Assembly (NCBI RefSeq): GCF_013366925.1 | Contig: NZ_JAALDK010000003.1 | Span: 572,466-621,354 of the forward strand | DNA: 48,889 bases | Reading direction: 5' to 3' | Source of the DNA: Paraburkholderia youngii | Lineage (GTDB): Bacteria > Pseudomonadota > Gammaproteobacteria > Burkholderiales > Burkholderiaceae | Shown: positions 46,064 to 48,889 of the stretch, piece by piece | Numbering within the stretch: position 1 is the stretch's first letter | Layout of the letters: each line of letters starts with the position of its first letter | The notes under the pieces: generated by a model | Seen by the model: only the letters and a program-made list of their open reading frames with translations | Told to the model about the DNA's origin: nothing | The model's database searches: none | Position numbers and translations under genes: made by a program

Positions 46064-46119
46064 TGCCAGCGATCAATCAGGACGACTTCCCGCTAGGTGT
46101 GGGGGTCGTCTCGCTGGCA
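46064..46119 (+). terminator. Hairpin immediately after the pectate lyase gene
   Basis: Outer stem TGCCAGCGA (46064-46072) with TCGCTGGCA (46111-46119), inner stem GACGAC (46081-46086) with GTCGTC (46105-46110). An 8-base bulge lies on the left side only. No T tract follows, so this is either a rho-independent-like terminator of poor type or another structured site. Confidence 0.45.
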
Positions 46120-46507
46120 TTGACGCCAGTGCCCAGGGGCGGCCCTTTCACGATCCAACGACGCATCGCAGGCACTGCAATACCGCAGATCGGGAATCGC
46201 CCGCCGCGCAGCACGCATCGGTGATCGCATTAGTATGTGCTACCGGGAGCGAGTTTCACATGCTGCGCGACGGCGCCTTCTATCAAGCGAAATCCGCCCG
46301 TCACACTTGACGAGTGACATAGGGCGCCCCGCCCTTGTTGTGTCCGTAATCGGTAAGGATTCGATATCGGGTACCCTCAGTTCTTTGGAATGACCTAGTG
46401 ATTCTACAAACTTACCCGATGGGTCGTATGTTGCGGATCGTCGGCTGCACAACGTCGCTGTCGGAATGGAGGTGTACGGCACGTCGAAAGTACGAGACGC
46501 ATACTTA
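46120..46507. other. Region between pectate lyase and IS5 copy C
   Basis: A minus-strand frame (about 46240-46500, tail TYDPSGKFVESLGHSKELRV) may be the remnant of a gene interrupted by IS5 copy C. No family is recognised. Confidence 0.3.
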
Positions 46508-47010
46508 GGAAAGGTCTGGATAACCGGCATTTTGCGCGCTGACCTTCTATATTTTCGCAATGGCGGTGATGAGAATTTGTTGAGTCGTTACGGCGTCTGC
46601 GATTTGCGCCGCTCCGTGCAGCGCTACTGAGGCGCAAAACACGGCGTAGGTTATCAAGCCTTGCGCAAAGCTCTACGCGCCATCCATAGATTGCTCAGAG
46701 CAAACAACGTCGTGATCTGGCCTGTGTTCTTCATCAAACCGCGATATAGGGTCTTCAGCCGCTCGATCTGATCGTATATCGCGTCCAAACGATCACTCAG
46801 ATTCAGCTTTTTGTGCTTGCCTGGTCTCATCGCGATGTGCCAACGCACCGCGCCAGTCTCGCGACGCTTTTCGATCCCCTGATATCCCGAGTCAGCGTAC
46901 ACTTCCGTTTCTTGACCGTGCAACAGCGCATGAGCCTCCGTAATGTCGTGGACGTTGCCCGCCGTGCCTACAACGGTATGAAGCAGACCGGACTTAGCGT
47001 CCACGCCGAT
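46508..47010 (-). mobile_element. IS5-family element, copy C, partial
   Basis: The left terminal repeat (GGAAAGGTCTGG, 46508) and the transposase 3' half match copy B closely. The other half is separated by a group II intron at 47010/47011 and lost further on. The base context CTTA precedes the left end. Confidence 0.8.
46654..47010 (-). pseudogene. IS5-family transposase (copy C), intron-interrupted and deleted
   Basis: From the intron border the frame reads IGVDAKSGLLHTVVG ... DSGYQGIEKR and ends RRALRKA. Compared with copy B, 66 bases (22 codons after DQIERLK) are missing, including AKVEHPFRVLK with the catalytic glutamate. The deletion ends share CTTC, suggesting slippage between short repeats. 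The N-terminal half is absent. Confidence 0.88.
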
Positions 47011-47866
47011 GTCGGGTAGCAGTGACGCATTGCTGCGTCACCGCCCCCTAAGAACCGGACGTGCGAGTCGCCCCGCATCCGGCTCAAGCCATTCACCAGC
47101 ACCAGCGTTGGTACCGGGCAATCGATCGTCAGTCGTGGTTCGACGGCGGGCAAAGTAAGACGACCACGCAGGGTCAAACGGATTGGCTTGGCCACGTATC
47201 TTCACGTGACGGACAATCGGAACCGCCGCAGCCCGAAACAGCCGGGTTACCTCGTGGGCTTGTGACCGGGCGGTAAACGCCCAGGTACGGTTCCCCTCTA
47301 CGCGGAAGTATTTGTTTTTCACCCAACCCGCGCCTTTCGTGGGGTGCCGACGCGTCGCCCATTTCCACAAGAGGCGCCAGATGTGAGCATCTACCGACGT
47401 AAAATGAGATTTTGAGACCACACGACGGTGATACATGGCCCAGCCCCGGATCACCGGGTTGAGCTGTACGATCAAATTCCGCTGTGTGGCGCTCATTTGC
47501 AGTCTCACGATTTTCCTTACCTTTTCCAGAAGTGCCTTCACACTTTTGTTGGCCGGTTTGATAAGCAGCTTGCCCGCGTACTTGCGGACATTCTGCCCAA
47601 GGAAATCGAACCCATCGGCGATCTGGGTGACTCTGGTTTTCTCTTCCGAGAGTTCCAGACCTCGAACAGCCAGGAACTGCTTGACCGCAGGAAGTACGTT
47701 CTGCTCCAGAATGTCTTTAGACACCCCGGTCACAACGAAGTCGTCCGCATACCGATTGACGTTGACCTTGAACTTTCGGTGTGCGCGTTCCGTCGGTCCC
47801 ACGCTTGCATCTACTGCCGCCTCCAGTCCGTCCAGCGTCATATTCGCGATGACGGGTGAGATAATG
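47011..47866 (-). mobile_element. 3' half of a group II intron with maturase, cut by IS66
   Basis: The intron 3' end is ACCCGAC at 47011, with domain V at 47052-47085 (34 bases, GAGCCGG...CCGGTTC) and domain VI between. Upstream lies the C-terminal half of its maturase. At 47866 an IS66-family end has cut the intron, and the 5' half is not in the window beside it. Confidence 0.85.
47090..47866 (-). pseudogene. Group II intron reverse transcriptase/maturase, C-terminal half
   Basis: The palm motif ISPVIANMTLDGLE is followed by the catalytic YADD in NRYADDFVVTG, then thumb and maturase domain X (LNPVIRGWAMYHRRVVS, HIWRLLWKWATRRHP) and a C-terminal part ending ANPFDPAWSSYFARR. Fingers and the first RT motifs are lost at the IS66 border. 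The frame stays open to 47038 through domain V, so the natural stop may have been lost. Confidence 0.85.
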
Positions 47867-47896
47867 GTAAGCGTCAATCTGAGGCCGTCTTGACGA

Positions 47897-48493
47897 TCAG
47901 AACTTGACCTCTGAGAGCCGCTGATTCGTGAGCACGAGATCGAAGGCGGCGGGATCGAAGTTGCCGCCACACCACTCGAGGAAGTGGTCGTGCTCCTCGT
48001 GCGTCGGATCGGTGATCGCTTCGAGGAAGTCGGCATATCCTGGCACTCCACCGACATCTTCCGGTGGACACGCATTCTGCCCGTCCAGGCACAGCGGCCG
48101 GCGCATGTCTGGATCAGGCATCAGCGCCTTCTCGACCTTGATCCGATGCTGCCAGTTGTCACCGTAGTCGTAGATGTAGGTGAATGACTTCAGCCCGCCC
48201 AGCGCCTTCGCCAGCGTGACCCGTGCTTCATTGAGCATCGGTGGATCGCTCTGGAATCCGAAGTCATCAGGTTCACCATAGTTGGTTTCGCCGAAGACGA
48301 ACTCGTGCAGGTGCCCGCCCTCCCAGCCCATGGCTAGTTGCAGCACGACATGCAGCTTGCCCAGCCGGATCGAGCCGGGAACGATGATTCGTCGCCAGAT
48401 CGCCGGCTTGATGTACTTCAGCTCAACGCGCAGTACGTAGTCGGGCACTGGCGCCTTGACCAGGCGCACGGCAGGTTTGCGGGGTTGGACCAT
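47897..48493 (-). CDS. Plasmid pRiA4b ORF-3-like protein
   Basis: 198 residues from ATG 48493, 11 bases after the tnpC stop. The family is recognised from LRVELKYIKPAIWRRIIVPG near the N-terminus, then LHEFVFGETNYGEPD, FTYIYDYGDNWQHRI and CPPEDVGGVPGY. Members occur as passengers in IS66-type elements and plasmids. Their function is not known to me. Confidence 0.85.
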   Translation of the reverse strand: MVQPRKPAVRLVKAPVPDYVLRVELKYIKPAIWRRIIVPGSIRLGKLHVVLQLAMGWEGGHLHEFVFGETNYGEPDDFGFQSDPPMLNEARVTLAKALGGLKSFTYIYDYGDNWQHRIKVEKALMPDPDMRRPLCLDGQNACPPEDVGGVPGYADFLEAITDPTHEEHDHFLEWCGGNFDPAAFDLVLTNQRLSEVKF

Positions 48494-48504
48494 CGGATTG
48501 ATTG

Positions 48505-48889
48505 TCAGGCGGCTTGCTGCTCGATGTATGCAGCCGGCTTCAGGCGCCACGGCAGCAACTCGTCGATGCGGTTGATGGGATGATCGGCGATGCGCTCAAA
48601 CACCGTGCGCAGGTAGGCAAACGGCTCGATGCCGTTCAGGCGTGCCGTACCGATCAGGCTATAGATCACCGCCGCGCTTTGGCCACCGCCGTCGGAGCCA
48701 GCGAACAGATAGTTGCGCCTGCCGAGAACCAGCGGCCTGATCGCGCGCTCCGCCGTATTGTTGTCCACCTCGACGCGCCCGTCTTCGCAATAGCGTGTGA
48801 GCGCATGCCAGTGCCCCAGCGAGTACTTAATCGCCTTCGCCAGCCCCGACTTCGCCGATACCTGTGACAGCGTGTGTTCGTACCGAGCC
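48505..48889 (-). CDS. tnpC: IS66-family transposase TnpC, C-terminal part
   Basis: The frame enters from beyond the window edge and ends at 48505. SGLAKAIKYSLGHWHALTRY and DNNTAERAIRPLVLGRRNYL (with the catalytic glutamate in AER) are the IS66 core. The C-terminal IS66 domain follows (SLIGTARLNGIEPFAYL and HPINRIDELLPW). Confidence 0.9.
   Translation of the reverse strand, partial: ARYEHTLSQVSAKSGLAKAIKYSLGHWHALTRYCEDGRVEVDNNTAERAIRPLVLGRRNYLFAGSDGGGQSAAVIYSLIGTARLNGIEPFAYLRTVFERIADHPINRIDELLPWRLKPAAYIEQQAA

Larger units (their letters stand above)
47867..48889 (-). mobile_element. IS66-family element, one end and 3' part, running off the window
   Basis: The terminal repeat starts with GTAAGCGTC at 47867, typical of IS66. 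It contains the 3' part of tnpC and a passenger gene of the pRiA4b ORF-3 family. The other end lies beyond the window. Confidence 0.82.

Overview
The window reads as a mobile-element-rich accessory replicon or genomic island of a plant-associated betaproteobacterium of the Burkholderiaceae (Paraburkholderia, Caballeronia or Burkholderia-like). The assignment rests on protein flavour: RpoD-type sigma factor, ETF-QO and PanC fragments, IS families and small proteins of Burkholderia type, together with moderately high GC. It was made by reading the sequence, not by database search.

Region by region. 1-2510 (minus strand): a three or four gene module of frameshifted large serine recombinase, small protein, HTH protein and a 5'-truncated DUF5372-like gene, with an inverted repeat around the regulatory gap. 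2511-4308: the remaining part of a Mu/TnsB-like transposon (transposase tail, AAA+ ATPase, small third gene). 4820-9944: integrase debris, a SAM methyltransferase, a 128-bp MITE-like element, a complete IS5-family copy, a truncated SDR gene, and panC with an IS inserted 4 bp before its start codon. 9978-20034: an IS graveyard (IS3, IS110, IS6, IS630, IS4/Tn5-like, IS1182) with a frameshifted ETF-QO tail, a RES toxin tail, three group II intron pieces and two small cotranscribed hypothetical genes.

20088-25256 is the most interesting part. A decayed LysR gene is followed by a compact same-strand cluster: an EamA/RhtA-like exporter, a haem-oxygenase-like diiron oxidase, and two different ATP-grasp ligases. 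The simplest reading is a small pathway that oxidises an amino acid, couples it to other amino or carboxylic acids, and exports the product. No such cluster is known to me by name. It is cut off on its right side by an IS6 remnant.

25793-32242: an ISNCY pseudogene, then an 1816-residue hybrid protein (degenerate Ser/Thr kinase, AAA-type ATPase, helical repeats, GAF, PAS, histidine kinase). 32338-39545: IS3 remnants and an intact IS5-family copy between small secreted proteins, a secreted gamma-class chorismate mutase, a 55-residue protein and a transposase gene with an amber stop. 39623-46063: an HD-GYP phosphodiesterase, a run of tiny overlapping genes, an accessory RpoD-type sigma factor and a PL1 pectate lyase. 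46508-48889: nested mobile DNA: an IS5-family copy interrupted by a group II intron, which is itself cut by an IS66-family element running off the end.

Together the cargo (pectate lyase, secreted chorismate mutase, possible small metabolite, c-di-GMP enzyme, sensor kinase, alternative sigma factor) fits a plant-interacting lifestyle. The IS load and the many half-genes show repeated deletion and rearrangement.
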